Assembly (NCBI GenBank): GCA_025359625.1
Contig: JANYFT010000454.1
Span: forward strand, 1 to 49,701
Direction of reading: 5' to 3'
Origin: Ferruginibacter sp.
GTDB taxonomy: Bacteria > Bacteroidota > Bacteroidia > Chitinophagales > Chitinophagaceae
DNA: 49,701 nucleotides
The notes under the pieces were generated by a model. It made no database searches. It saw nothing but the letters and a program-made list of their open reading frames with translations, and had not been told where the DNA came from. Numbering within the stretch: position 1 is the first letter of the stretch; every line of letters begins with the position of its first letter. The position numbers and the translations under genes were made by a program. This document shows, in pieces, positions 9,080 through 17,340 of the stretch.

Positions 9080-9368
9080 TTATATCTGCATGTTATATTT
9101 ATTCCTGTACTTAACAGGAGTATGCCCTGAAATTTTTTTAAAAATAGTTCTGAAGGCTTTGACGTCCGTATATCCAACATCAAACATTGCCTCATTTATA
9201 TTTTTCTGGTTCATTTTATTTCTTTTGAAAGCCCCACCAATTGCACATTGAACAACGGCGCCTTGCCGGCTGCCTGCATAAAATGGTTTGCCGCTTTGAA
9301 TAGGTAATGTGGATCTGCCAAAGTTTCAATTACAGCAGTTTAGGTAACAAGAATGGATACATTTTCAT
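9080..9368 (-). pseudogene. GlxA-type AraC regulator reduced to its two ends
   Basis: On the minus strand, ATG 9368 leads (after a one-base slip and an in-frame TAA) into the start of a DJ-1/PfpI-like domain: KHVSILV, then TAVIETLADP and KAPLFNVQLVGLSKEIK. Next to it comes only the last helix-turn-helix of an AraC domain, INEAMFDVGYTDVKAFRTIF, followed by GHTPVKYRNKYN, ending TAA at 9080-9082. A full GlxA-like regulator has about 320 residues. Here the central part, over 200 residues, is missing. This is a real internal deletion, not only sequencing error. It would once have regulated the neighbouring oxidoreductase or VOC genes, as inference. Confidence 0.8.
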
Positions 9369-9495
9369 GTAACCAATATAAATAGTTTATCTGTCGTAAT
9401 CAACCCCTTAGAATGTCGTTTTTACACCTTGCAAAATCCGTTTTCACTTTGCATCTTTGTATTGTTCAAAAAAACTCAATAAAAAAAACAAAACA

Positions 9496-9899
9496 ATGGC
9501 AACAAAAATATTTGTAAACCTACCCGTGAAAGATCTCAACAAATCAATTACCAAACTGGGGTTCACGTTTAATGCCAAGTTTACCAATGAAGCAGCCACC
9601 TGTATGATCATTAACAAAAACATTTTTGCTATGCTGCTGATTGAAAAACGTTTTAGGGATTTTACAAAAAAAGAAATTGCTGACGCTACAAAACTACAGA
9701 AGTATTGATAGCCATTGATGCCGAAAGCAAGGAAAAGGTGATTGAACTGGTAGGCAATGCAAAAGCGGCTGGTGGCTCAATATATATGGAACCGGCAGAC
9801 CATGGATGGATGTACCAGCATAGTTTTGCTGATTTGGACGGACACCAATGGGAAGTTTGGTTTATTGATGAATCTGCCATTCCTGCTGATTTAAATTAG
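9496..9899 (+). pseudogene. VOC/glyoxalase-like protein with a frameshift and a small deletion
   Basis: ATG 9496 starts MATKIFVNLPVKDLNKS, typical of Bacteroidota extradiol/glyoxalase-like VOC proteins. The first frame stops after DATKLQKY. The second frame (9705-9899) continues with AIDAESKEKV, DHGWMYQHSFADLDGHQWEV and ends ADLN. One extra A in the AAAA at 9690-9693 would restore frame (ATKTTEVLIAIDAES). The usual (E/V)FF after NKS appears to be missing too, judged from memory of the family: KSITKLGF rather than KS.EFFTKLGF. With two lesions the gene is probably broken, unless both are assembly artefacts. Confidence 0.78.
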
Positions 9900-9902
9900 A
9901 AA

Positions 9903-10327
9903 GAAACAGGTGATAAAACAACCATAATAATTGAATCATTAATAGCAGCACCAAAGGAAAAAAAATCTGGAAATACTGGACCGTGCCTAAGCATATCGTT
10001 CACTGGAACAATGCATCTGATGACTGGTGTACCCCTACGGCAACGAATGATCTGCATATTGGCGGTAAATTTAAAAACAGGATGGAAGCGAGGGATGGTA
10101 GTATGGGTTTTGATTTTGAAGGTACTTATACCAATATCAAACTTAATGAGGCAATTGAATACACCATCGCCGACGGAATAAATGTAAAAATTGATTTTGT
10201 AAAACAAGGAGAGGGGGTTAAAATAATTGAAAGTTTTGAAACGGAAAATACCAATCCAATTGACATGCAAAAAGGAGGTTGGCAGAACATACTGGATAAC
10301 TTTAAAAAATACGTAGAAAGTAATTAA
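9903..10327 (+). pseudogene. SRPBCC/AHSA1-type lipid- or ligand-binding protein with a frameshift
   Basis: From 9983 the frame reads PKHIVHWNNASDDWCTPTA, GKFKNRMEARDGSMGFDFEGTY and KGGWQNILDNFKKYVESN, classic for the AHSA1/START family. The N-terminal strand lies in another frame just upstream (TIIIESLIAAPKEK), broken in an A8 run at 9958-9965 where a ninth A would join them (…KEKKIWKYW). No good ATG precedes the first part, so the start is approximate. It follows the VOC relic by a few bases, so the pair was probably an operon. Confidence 0.75.
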
Positions 10328-10389
10328 TACCAATCCAGGAACGGGCTCAGATGCTTATATTTCATCACCAAAATAAATTCATCAATACA

Positions 10390-10755
10390 ATGAACATTGC
10401 CATAAAAGATATCGAAACCTACATTTTAATGCAGCCTGAAAATATACAGCCAGCGTTGCAAAAATTGCGACAAATAATTATTTCGGCTGCACCGGCGGCG
10501 GAAGAAGTAATCAGTTATGGAATGCCTGCTTTTAAATGTAATGGAATGCTGGTTGGTTTTGCCGCAGCTAAAAAACATTTCGGATTTTACCCATGGAATG
10601 GATCAACTGTCGATCAATTTAAAGATGAACTAAAATCATTCGAAACATCAAAAGGTGCCATTCGTTTCCCTATTGACAAACCGTTGCCTGTAGCACTAAT
10701 AAAAAAAATTGTAAAGTCAAGGATGAAGGAAAACTTGGCCAAACCAAAAAAATAG
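10390..10755 (+). CDS. DUF1801 (YdhG-like) protein
   Basis: 121 residues from ATG 10390 (MNIAIKDIETYI). The upstream ATG at 10351 would add a non-conserved tail. Family landmarks: QPALQKLRQIIISAAPAAEEVISYGMPAF split by conserved GMPAFK, then AAAKKHFGFYP and a basic end IKKIVKSRMKEN. DUF1801 proteins are small cytosolic proteins; the Bacillus relative is described as an iron chaperone-like (frataxin-fold) protein. The role here is unknown. It sits in a run of small stress-type genes. Confidence 0.85.
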   Translation: MNIAIKDIETYILMQPENIQPALQKLRQIIISAAPAAEEVISYGMPAFKCNGMLVGFAAAKKHFGFYPWNGSTVDQFKDELKSFETSKGAIRFPIDKPLPVALIKKIVKSRMKENLAKPKK

Positions 10756-10864
10756 TCGGTCAACCTTTAGCAATGGCATTAGAAAAGACATGTGTTACAG
10801 CAGCAGTAATTAATTTAACCGGTGTGGAAACTTTAGATTGAAAAATATAATTTTTGTTCTACCA

Positions 10865-11092
10865 ATGCAAACAATAGAAGTATTTAAAACAAATATTAAT
10901 TGTGCTGATCAGGCAAAGCAGTTGGTAGAGCAGATACATAAAACCTTCGCTGGCTACAGGGCAAATTTCGACCTGGATGATTGCGATAAAGTGCTTCGTA
11001 TAATAAGCTCTAAGGATAGTATAGCATTACTGCATTTTATTAACTGGTTAAAAAAATATGAATGTCATGCTGAAATTTTGCCCGATAATTAG
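10865..11092 (+). CDS. Small HMA-like fold protein, uncharacterised
   Basis: 75 residues from ATG 10865 (MQTIEVFKTNINC). A TTG 27 bases upstream is a weaker alternative. The pattern of strand, helix (ADQAKQLVEQIHKTF), strand (ANFDLDDCDKVLRI), helix and strand fits the ferredoxin-like heavy-metal-associated fold. The CxxC metal motif of true copper chaperones is absent: the N-terminal Cys is followed by A-D-Q. Such degenerate HMA-like proteins are common in Bacteroidota and are of unknown function. Confidence 0.7.
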   Translation: MQTIEVFKTNINCADQAKQLVEQIHKTFAGYRANFDLDDCDKVLRIISSKDSIALLHFINWLKKYECHAEILPDN

Positions 11093-11125
11093 AATAAGAT
11101 TTATTGTAAACAAAAATTAAAACCT

Positions 11126-11550
11126 ACAACACAAATTAATGCCTGCTTAACTTTCAATGGTAATTGTCATGTAGCTATGCTGTTTTACGAAGCTTGCGTT
11201 AGTGGTGAACTAACTTTTCAAACTCTTGGAGAATCGCCATTGGCAGATAAAATGCCTCCGAAAATGAAAAATAATATTTTGGAAGCCACTTTAAAAAATG
11301 ATAAACTGGTATTGATGGGTACCGATTGTGTTCCTCAACCCGGGCTGGTAAAAGGCAATTCAGTTTCCTTAAATTTACATTGCAGCAGCGAAGATGAAAT
11401 AAAATTCTTTTACGAAAAATTACATGCTGTAGGCACCGCAACCTATCCTTTTCAAGACACTTTTGGAGTGCTTTATTCGGTGGGCTAACAGATAAATTTG
11501 GCAACCGTTGGTTACTTAATTTTAATAAAAATCAACACACTAATTTTTAA
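11126..11550 (+). pseudogene. PhnB-like VOC protein lacking a start and frameshifted near its end
   Basis: The frame running through ATG 11177 encodes FYEACVSGELTFQTLGESP, MPPKMKNNILEATL and LVLMGTDCV, a PhnB/glyoxalase-like VOC protein. It extends upstream in the same frame (TTQINACLTFNGNCHVA from about 11126), as family members do, but no ATG, GTG or TTG precedes that part. At 11461-11464 a TTTT run breaks the C-terminus. One more T gives DTFWSALFGGLTDKFGNRW and a stop at 11548-11550. Either translation starts internally at 11177 and yields a shortened protein, or the gene is dead. Confidence 0.75.
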
Positions 11551-11569
11551 CTCACAAACCAACTTAACA

Positions 11570-11941
11570 ATGAAATCAGCAAAAATTATTTTCTGGATAT
11601 CCACCACCCTTATCTTTTTATTTGAAGGTGTACTACCAGCATTCTTCTCCCGTTCCAAAGAATCTATAGAAGGCTTTCAGCATTTGGGATATCCTTTATA
11701 CTTTGTCACCATACTTACTGTTTTTAAAGTAGCAGGAGCCTTGGCACTGATTATACCCAGGGTGCCCGGGCGTATTAAGGAATGGGCCTATGCAGGCTTT
11801 GGAATTGATTTTATATGCGCAAGTGCAAGCTACATGACGGTGGATGGCTTTGGGGGTTTCGCCATGTTCCCCCTGATAGTATTGGCGGTTTTAATTGTGT
11901 CTTACATTTATTATCATAAAATAAATGCTGCCATAAAATAA
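11570..11941 (+). CDS. DoxX-like small membrane protein
   Basis: 123 residues from ATG 11570 (MKSAKIIFWISTTLIFLFEGV). An upstream start in the same frame would run back through the PhnB C-terminus and is unlikely. Four membrane helices, with the DoxX-like signature GYPLYFVTILTVFKVAGALALI and RIKEWAYAGFGIDFI. DoxX-like proteins are inner-membrane proteins linked to redox stress, but this subgroup has no known activity. It follows the PhnB-like relic by 19 bp. Confidence 0.85.
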   Translation: MKSAKIIFWISTTLIFLFEGVLPAFFSRSKESIEGFQHLGYPLYFVTILTVFKVAGALALIIPRVPGRIKEWAYAGFGIDFICASASYMTVDGFGGFAMFPLIVLAVLIVSYIYYHKINAAIK

Positions 11942-11969
11942 AATGTATAACTCGGTTTTATTCTTCTAC

Positions 11970-12095
11970 TTATTTTTTATAGCAACCAAATTGTAGCAGC
12001 CACTTTGAGCCAGTTTTTATTACGCCTGTAGCAACTTTTAATTCTTCGGCTTCACCTTTTAGTTTATAGGGAATATGAGTCTTGTCATTTTTTTT
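11970..12095 (-). pseudogene. Possible relic of a minus-strand gene
   Basis: A minus-strand frame reads HIPYKLKGEAEELKVATGVI followed by KTGSKWLLQFGCYKK and a TAA at 11970-11972. It looks like the end of a real protein. Upstream it meets a T10 run (12088-12097) and a stop, so it has no start. Family unknown. Confidence 0.3.
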
Positions 12096-12207
12096 TTAAA
12101 AGAAAAAATAGTCATCAGGTGGGACGCAAATGTGAAACCTGTTTAATAATTGTTTTCTCACCTCTGCCTGCTTTTTAAAAAAGTTTCTCAAAGCTGTTTT
12201 TGTATAA

Positions 12208-12270
12208 GAGGGCGCCGCAAGAATTTACCACATGGCTGCTCCTTAGCCCGGACAATAATCTTTTAACATT
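12208..12270 (+). repeat. Dispersed non-coding repeat, copy A (…TTAGCCCGGACAA…)
   Basis: One of three related stretches, with 37012-37070 and 46092-46150, all in plus orientation. The best-kept block is CACATGGCTGCTCCTTAGCC followed by CGGACAATAATCTTTTA. The copy at 46092 shares CCACATAGCT, CTTAGCCTGGACAA and ATCTTTTAA in the same order. This copy lies about 215 bp upstream of a gene. Confidence 0.6.
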
Positions 12271-12484
12271 TACAGGTGGGTGAGAGGCCTGCTTATATTT
12301 GACCGCAAAAATTGCTATATTAATTGCAGGTTGATTTTTTTTTGATTAACTTACTACTGCAATTCAACCATCCTTCAGGAAAGCAACCTCACCTTAATTG
12401 TTATTACCTTTTGTTGCACCAGCGATGTTTTGTCCGATATCCTTTTATTGAATATAAAAATACTAAAATTTATAATCAGGTAAA

Positions 12485-13357
12485 ATGATCACTAAAACAG
12501 CTTCGTCTCAAAAGCCGGTATCGGTCGCCATCTATTTACTAATTTCTGTTACCAGCCTTATAGCGGCTGCCGGTATTGGCTACTATTATTTTCACTACAT
12601 GAAACAGGGCAGCACCGAAAAAATGGATGACCGCATTTTTTACCTGGTGCTGGTGCTTTTTGGTATGGCAGCCAGTGCCCTTATTTTCGGTATCATGAAT
12701 TCGTATGCCACCCTTAAAGGCATACAGGCAGATGTTACTTACAAATTTACAGGGCCGGTGGTGGGTGTTATTCTTACTGTGTTAGGTGGCTTTATGATAC
12801 CGAAAGGTTCAAGCGATCAGATTCTTTCTATCAGGGTTTATGACCAGGATAAAAACCCTGTTACAAGAGGCCGGGTTACTTTATCTTTTCCACATTATCA
12901 GCGGGAAGCATCCGTTAATGAAAAGGGTATGGTGGTGTTCCCGGAAATTCCTTATGACCAGTTGCGGAACAGGATCATCATTAATGTGGTCAGCGATGGC
13001 TATGCCGGTGTAACAATTGATACACTGCTGGGCAATTTTGATCCGATTAATCTTGTAGTAAACCAGTCAAAGGTTATACAGATTGCAGGCACTGTAAAAG
13101 ATGCTGCTGACCGCCCTATCAAAGATGTGGACATAGTTGTTGACGGAACACCGTATGCTACAAAATCAATCAACGACGGTAGCTTCAGGATACCCATACC
13201 GGATTACCATTTTGGCGACAGGATAACTTTGGTTACTTCTCATCCCGGCTACGAGGATAAGATAAAAGAATTTGATATAGAATCCGGTGAAATAAATAAG
13301 ATTGAATTTGTATTGAACCCCCTTACGATAGTTAATACTAAACCGAAAAGAAAATGA
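12485..13357 (+). CDS. Membrane-anchored carboxypeptidase-regulatory-like (Ig-fold) protein
   Basis: 290 residues. Three N-terminal hydrophobic segments (about 14-35, 52-72, 90-108) anchor it in the inner membrane. Two Ig-like repeats follow, the first beginning ILSIRVYDQDKNPVTRGRV, the second IQIAGTVKDAADRPIKDVDI. The latter is a carboxypeptidase D regulatory-like domain, a common module for periplasmic contacts in Bacteroidota. The ATGA stop-start overlap with the next gene implies translational coupling with the outer-membrane protein. Possibly the two bridge the envelope; no enzymatic motif is visible. Confidence 0.75.
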   Translation: MITKTASSQKPVSVAIYLLISVTSLIAAAGIGYYYFHYMKQGSTEKMDDRIFYLVLVLFGMAASALIFGIMNSYATLKGIQADVTYKFTGPVVGVILTVLGGFMIPKGSSDQILSIRVYDQDKNPVTRGRVTLSFPHYQREASVNEKGMVVFPEIPYDQLRNRIIINVVSDGYAGVTIDTLLGNFDPINLVVNQSKVIQIAGTVKDAADRPIKDVDIVVDGTPYATKSINDGSFRIPIPDYHFGDRITLVTSHPGYEDKIKEFDIESGEINKIEFVLNPLTIVNTKPKRK

Positions 13358-14871
13358 AAATAACTTTTTTTTTAATTAGCTTATTTGTTATTTCGATGAA
13401 CACCACAATGGCGCAGGAAGTAATCATTAAAGGCACACTCCGCTGTTTAAATAACAGCACCACTTCCACCAGGGGTGCAGTTAATATTATCATCATCCCT
13501 TCTTTCAACCCAAAGGCTGCAGTGGCAACTACCACAACTCCGCAGGGCTTTTTCCAGGTAAACACCGGCTGGAATGCAAATGACCTGAAAGATAAAAATG
13601 TGTCGCTGTACATCATCACCAAATGCAACAATTGCAAAAAAGTGCAACGGGTGTTTATTTCTGAAGATATGGATAAACGCAATACTGATCTATCTAAAAT
13701 GTACGTTACCGTAAAAGGCTGGAAGATATTGGAGAATTGTAAGGAGTCTGAATTGCCGGATATTATGTCTGAGAAATTGCTTGATTCTGCCCATCATCTT
13801 CCTGCACTAAGTGTAGATGGAAAAGCACCGGGCAGCCCTGCATTGGGGCCTGTTTCGTTTATTAATTTGTTTGAGAAATTGATTACTGCAGTTGCTACCG
13901 GCAACACCGGATTATTCAAACCGACAAGTATTCAGCCAGGAAAAATCAGGTATGGGAGGTTCCTGCATTCTTCTCCTATCACCAATACTGATAATACGGG
14001 TTTCAACTTTTCTCCTTCCCGTAATCTTTCCGAAGCAGTATTTTGGAATGCGGCTGCTATTGCTAATAGCAACAAGCCAAATAATATAAGCTTGTTGTCT
14101 AATTTTAAGAACAACACAAAATTGTCAGGCTATCAACAGATCACCAAACAATTTTACCTTGGCCTGGGTGGTATCTATACCAGGCAAGACGAGTTAAGGA
14201 ATATACAAGTTACTGATTTGAGTACCGGGAGTTTAGATCTACTTGTACGCTACCCGGAAAAATTAAAGGAGTTTGCAATCTTTTTATCGCCGGCTTATGC
14301 CATCAATAATAAAATGAGTGCCGGTGTTACCATTAAATCTGTGTGGCAACAATTTAATAATCCCAACCTGATTGCTATGGAGCAGGAAAATGGTACGGCA
14401 TACAATTTCTTTACAGATGATTCCATCAACCGGCATCATATTGATATAGATGCTTCCTTCAATTATAAGATCAACAGCTTTCTTCAGGCTGGGGTTTCGG
14501 TTATGAATGTTGCCGGCACAAAACTATATGCAGATATGTTTATACGGGATTCAGCCAGGTATGTAAACCAGCGGGCATATGGTGTTGGCCTGTGTTATAA
14601 AAATGGCAGGCTGAATGTTGGGGTGGATGTTTTGCTGACAGACAAAGAATTATATGATGCTTCTTTGGGAGTAAACTATGTCCCGTTTAATGATGGGTTG
14701 GTTGCAGCCGGGTATGCTTTTAAACAAAAAAGTTTTTCTGTTATGTTTAAATTAAAGCATTTCAAAATTGCCTATATCAACACTAATAACCTTGTTATAA
14801 ACAACATCCGTGTTGGAAAAAATAAAGTCTTTAATGGGCAGATATATTCAGGGTTTGTATTTGATTTTTGA
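13354..14871 (+). CDS. Outer-membrane beta-barrel protein, PorP/SprF-like
   Basis: 505 residues with a signal peptide (FFLISLFVISMNTTMAQ). The first third is an Ig-like domain carrying CNNCKKVQRVFISEDM. From about residue 225 it has alternating barrel strands like those of the PorP/SprF family (GYQQITKQFYLGLGGIYTRQ, ISPAYAINNKMSAG-type repeats), ending in the aromatic IYSGFVFDF expected of a BAM-inserted barrel. PorP/SprF proteins pair with type IX secretion or gliding adhesins. No adhesin gene is adjacent, so the link is by family resemblance only. Confidence 0.7.
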   Translation: MKITFFLISLFVISMNTTMAQEVIIKGTLRCLNNSTTSTRGAVNIIIIPSFNPKAAVATTTTPQGFFQVNTGWNANDLKDKNVSLYIITKCNNCKKVQRVFISEDMDKRNTDLSKMYVTVKGWKILENCKESELPDIMSEKLLDSAHHLPALSVDGKAPGSPALGPVSFINLFEKLITAVATGNTGLFKPTSIQPGKIRYGRFLHSSPITNTDNTGFNFSPSRNLSEAVFWNAAAIANSNKPNNISLLSNFKNNTKLSGYQQITKQFYLGLGGIYTRQDELRNIQVTDLSTGSLDLLVRYPEKLKEFAIFLSPAYAINNKMSAGVTIKSVWQQFNNPNLIAMEQENGTAYNFFTDDSINRHHIDIDASFNYKINSFLQAGVSVMNVAGTKLYADMFIRDSARYVNQRAYGVGLCYKNGRLNVGVDVLLTDKELYDASLGVNYVPFNDGLVAAGYAFKQKSFSVMFKLKHFKIAYINTNNLVINNIRVGKNKVFNGQIYSGFVFDF

Positions 14872-15069
14872 TATCGTAATCAACCATTAAAAAGAAAAAT
14901 TTATTCGTATAATAAAAGGTACTTTATCTCCAATTGATAATTGTTGTAATTATTTTACTGAATTTCCCCCGTCATTTTAAAACTACTGATACAATCTTTT
15001 ATTGGTTTATATTACCTCTTATGTAATAAAACATCACCTGTATTATTTTTCTTACTTACTTTATAAAAA

Positions 15070-15873
15070 ATGAACACGATGAACAATCACGAAATTGATT
15101 ACAAAATTTATGGAGAAGAACTTCAGTTTGTAGAAATAGAATTAGACCCCAACGAAACGGCTATTGCAGAAAGTGGTGCCTTTATGATGATGGACAATGG
15201 CATTGAAATGCAAACTATTTTTGGCGATGGCAGCCAGCAGCAGGATAATAGCTTGCTGGGTAAATTATTCAGTGCCGGTAAGCGTTTACTCGTGGGTGAA
15301 AGTTTATTTATGACCGCCTTTACAAACATCGGACAAGGAAAAAAGAAAGTAAGTTTTGCAGCCCCTTACACGGGCAAAATAATAGTGTTCGACCTGAAAC
15401 AACTGGGTGGAAAAATTATTGCCCAAAAAGACGCTTTTTTATGCGCCGCCAAGGGGGTAAGCATTGGCATTGAGTTTCAAAAAAGACTGGGTACCGGCAT
15501 ATTTGGCGGTGAAGGTTTCATAATGGAAAAGCTGGAAGGTGATGGTTTAGCGTTTGCCCACGCAGGAGGATATGTAATTGAAAAAACATTGGCACCGGGC
15601 GAAATTTTAAAAGTAGATACCGGTTGCGTAGTAGCTTATACCCCCGGAGTAGACTTTGATATTGAATTTATAAGAGGGATTAAAAACTGGATGTTTGGTG
15701 GGGAAGGTTTATATTTTGCTATAATGACTGGCCCCGGGAAAGTATGGTTACAATCATTACCCATCAGCAGGCTTGCAGGCAGGTTAATAAGGTATGCACC
15801 TCAAATGGGAGGAAGAAAAGAAGAGGGCAGCATTTTAGGCGGGTTGGGTAATTTGCTGGATGGAAGAGAATAA
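15070..15873 (+). CDS. TIGR00266/AIM24 family protein
   Basis: 267 residues of the AIM24-like family: EIDYKIYGEELQFVEIELDP, a Met-rich GAFMMMDNGIEMQT, then the repeated Gly-rich motifs GGEGFIMEKLEGDGLAF and MFGGEGLYFAIMTGPG, and a C-terminal GGLGNL. The fold is a trimeric beta-barrel-like stack without transmembrane helices. Bacterial members have no established reaction. The mitochondrial relative supports inner-membrane organisation. A rho-independent terminator follows, so it is probably a single-gene unit. Confidence 0.88.
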   Translation: MNTMNNHEIDYKIYGEELQFVEIELDPNETAIAESGAFMMMDNGIEMQTIFGDGSQQQDNSLLGKLFSAGKRLLVGESLFMTAFTNIGQGKKKVSFAAPYTGKIIVFDLKQLGGKIIAQKDAFLCAAKGVSIGIEFQKRLGTGIFGGEGFIMEKLEGDGLAFAHAGGYVIEKTLAPGEILKVDTGCVVAYTPGVDFDIEFIRGIKNWMFGGEGLYFAIMTGPGKVWLQSLPISRLAGRLIRYAPQMGGRKEEGSILGGLGNLLDGRE

Positions 15874-15894
15874 AAATCAAGTAATTATTTATTT

Positions 15895-15930
15895 ATGCCT
15901 TGCTGAAAAGCAGGGCATTTTTATTTTTAT
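15895..15930 (+). terminator. Rho-independent terminator after the AIM24-like gene
   Basis: ATGCCTTGCT-GAAA-AGCAGGGCAT forms a 10-bp stem with one G-T pair, followed by a T-rich tract. It separates the AIM24-like gene from the arsR promoter. Confidence 0.8.
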
Positions 15931-15950
15931 TTAAAAATATGATTTCACTA

Positions 15951-15966
15951 ATCGTATATTTGCGAT
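15951..15966 (+). promoter_or_regulatory. Predicted arsR promoter -7 box inside an ArsR operator
   Basis: ATCGTATATTTGCGAT is an interrupted palindrome (ATCG…CGAT), and its core TATATTTG is an exact TAnnTTTG -7 box. It lies about 20 bases before the arsR ATG. Binding here by the dimeric repressor would cover the promoter, the usual autoregulation of ArsR. No clear -33 box is visible. Confidence 0.65.
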
Positions 15967-15983
15967 ATAAGATTAACGGCATC

Positions 15984-16319
15984 ATGGCTACTCATAAAAA
16001 AGAAGAATTTACGCAGAAGGAACAGGACCTTGCAGCCTTTGCAAAAGCATTGGCCCATCCTGCCCGCATTGCCATATTGAAAGTTTTGGCGCAGCGCAAT
16101 GAATGTATTTGTGGTGAGATAGTAGAAATATTACCACTTTCACAATCCACTGTATCCCAACATTTAAAAGAATTAAAAAATGCTGGCCTCATCAATGGCA
16201 GGGTGGATGGGCCACGAAGTTGTTATTGTATTAACTGGAAAGCCTTTGAAAAATTTAACCAGGAATTTAGCTGGCTGTTTACCAATCTAAAAATTAGGAA
16301 TCAAAAATCGTGTTGTTAA
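15984..16319 (+). CDS. arsR: ArsR-family metalloid-responsive repressor
   Basis: 111 residues from ATG 15984 (MATHKKEEF). The longer frame starting at 15900 would run through the terminator and promoter. A winged helix covers most of the protein: [17 protein letters not shown], then the recognition helix [18 protein letters not shown] and the wing [12 protein letters not shown]. Candidate As(III) ligands are the C-x-C in NECICGE at the start of the DNA-binding helix region, a position like that of the classical ArsR site, and the C-terminal CC. The arsM gene 18 bp downstream and an operator-like palindrome upstream support arsenite sensing. Confidence 0.9.
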   Translation: MATHKKEEFTQKEQDLAAFAKALAHPARIAILKVLAQRNECICGEIVEILPLSQSTVSQHLKELKNAGLINGRVDGPRSCYCINWKAFEKFNQEFSWLFTNLKIRNQKSCC

Positions 16320-16337
16320 CTTTTAAAATAAAATGAT

Positions 16338-17186
16338 ATGCAAACAGAGAATGAACTAAAAGAAATTGTAAAACAAAAGTATAGCGAAATAGCCTTACAG
16401 GGTAAAGAAGCCAATCAGTCAAGCTGCTGTGGCGCCAGTTGCTGTAGTACCGAAGTGTACAATATCATGAGTGATGATTATACAAAACTGGAAGGCTACA
16501 ATGCAGATGCAGACCTTGGTTTGGGCTGTGGCCTGCCCACCGAATTTGCTAAAATAAAAGCAGGCCATACTGTAATTGACCTCGGTAGCGGTGCCGGTAA
16601 TGATTGCTTTGTTGCCAGAAAACAAACTGGTGAAAAGGGTAAAGTGATTGGAATAGATTTTACACCAGCCATGATTGAGAAAGCAAGGATGAATGCTGAA
16701 AAAACTGGCTTTCATAATGTAGAATTTCGCCAGGGTGATATTGAACAAATACCAGTTACATCTAATGTTGCCGATGTGGTAGTGAGCAATTGTGTATTAA
16801 ACCTGGTGCCCAACAAACAGGCCGTTATTGAAGAAATTTTTAGGGTTTTAAAACCCGGTGGCCATTTCTCTATTTCAGATATTGTTTTGGAAGGTGCATT
16901 GCCATCTAAATGGAAAGCAATTGCAGAGTTGTATGCAGGCTGTGTTTCAGGAGCCATTCAAAAGGAAGTGTATTTGGAATTGATTGTAGCAGCAGGCTTT
17001 AAAAATGTTTCGCTGCAAAAAGATAAAGCTATCATTATTCCGGATGATATTTTAGGCAACCATTTAACTGCTGAAGAAGTACAGGAATACAAAAATGGCA
17101 ACACAAAAATAACCAGCATAACGGTATATGCTGAAAAACCTGTCGAAGAAAAAGCTGCCTGCTGCGAACCGGGATGCTGTAATTAA
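16338..17186 (+). CDS. arsM: Arsenite S-adenosylmethionine methyltransferase
   Basis: 282 residues, a class I methyltransferase that adds methyl groups from SAM to As(III). SAM loop DLGSGAGND at 81-89. The three cysteines that bind arsenite in characterised ArsM proteins are present: C64 (GLGCGLP), C152 (SNCVLNLV) and C202 (AGCVSGA). There are extra Cys pairs near the N-terminus (SSCCGASCC, 29-36) and the C-terminus (ACCEPGCC), which may capture metalloid. It follows arsR closely and shares its transcript. The products (methylarsenicals) would need export or volatilise. No arsP or acr3 lies in the window. Confidence 0.95.
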   Translation: MQTENELKEIVKQKYSEIALQGKEANQSSCCGASCCSTEVYNIMSDDYTKLEGYNADADLGLGCGLPTEFAKIKAGHTVIDLGSGAGNDCFVARKQTGEKGKVIGIDFTPAMIEKARMNAEKTGFHNVEFRQGDIEQIPVTSNVADVVVSNCVLNLVPNKQAVIEEIFRVLKPGGHFSISDIVLEGALPSKWKAIAELYAGCVSGAIQKEVYLELIVAAGFKNVSLQKDKAIIIPDDILGNHLTAEEVQEYKNGNTKITSITVYAEKPVEEKAACCEPGCCN

Positions 17187-17197
17187 AGAAGCAGCAT

Positions 17198-17252
17198 TTC
17201 AAAATATGGTCGGACGCCCCCGTCTGACCATATTTTGAAGTTTGAATTTTAG
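17198..17252. repeat. REP-like palindrome, copy 1
   Basis: TTCAAAATATGGTCGGACG (17198-17216), loop CCCC, then the near-perfect complement CGTCTGACCATATTTTGAA (17221-17239), followed by GTTTGAATTTTAG. One mismatch in a 19-bp stem. It begins 12 bp after the arsM stop. There is no T-run, so it is not a standard terminator. A second copy with the same right-hand tail lies 177 bp on. Confidence 0.85.
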
Positions 17253-17340
17253 AATAGAAACTTAAGCAAAAAATAGATCTTCAAATAATTACGAAGGTTG
17301 GTGTAACAGCAGGTAATTAAAATCATAACAGCATTGAAGT

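Larger units (their letters stand above)
11942..12484. other. Gene-free region upstream of the envelope unit
   Basis: Apart from the possible relic at 11970 and the repeat copy at 12208 nothing is recognisable. The promoter of the gene at 12485 should lie in its right half, but no clear TAnnTTTG box was found. Confidence 0.55.

Noticed and set aside
10759-10840. Short frame MALEKTCVTAAV between the DUF1801 and HMA-like genes
   Set aside because: About 22 codons, only a faint likeness to AHSA1 starts, too short to call.
15900-15984. A longer N-terminus for the ArsR protein
   Set aside because: The extension would run through the terminator tail and the TATATTTG promoter/operator, and lacks similarity to ArsR starts.
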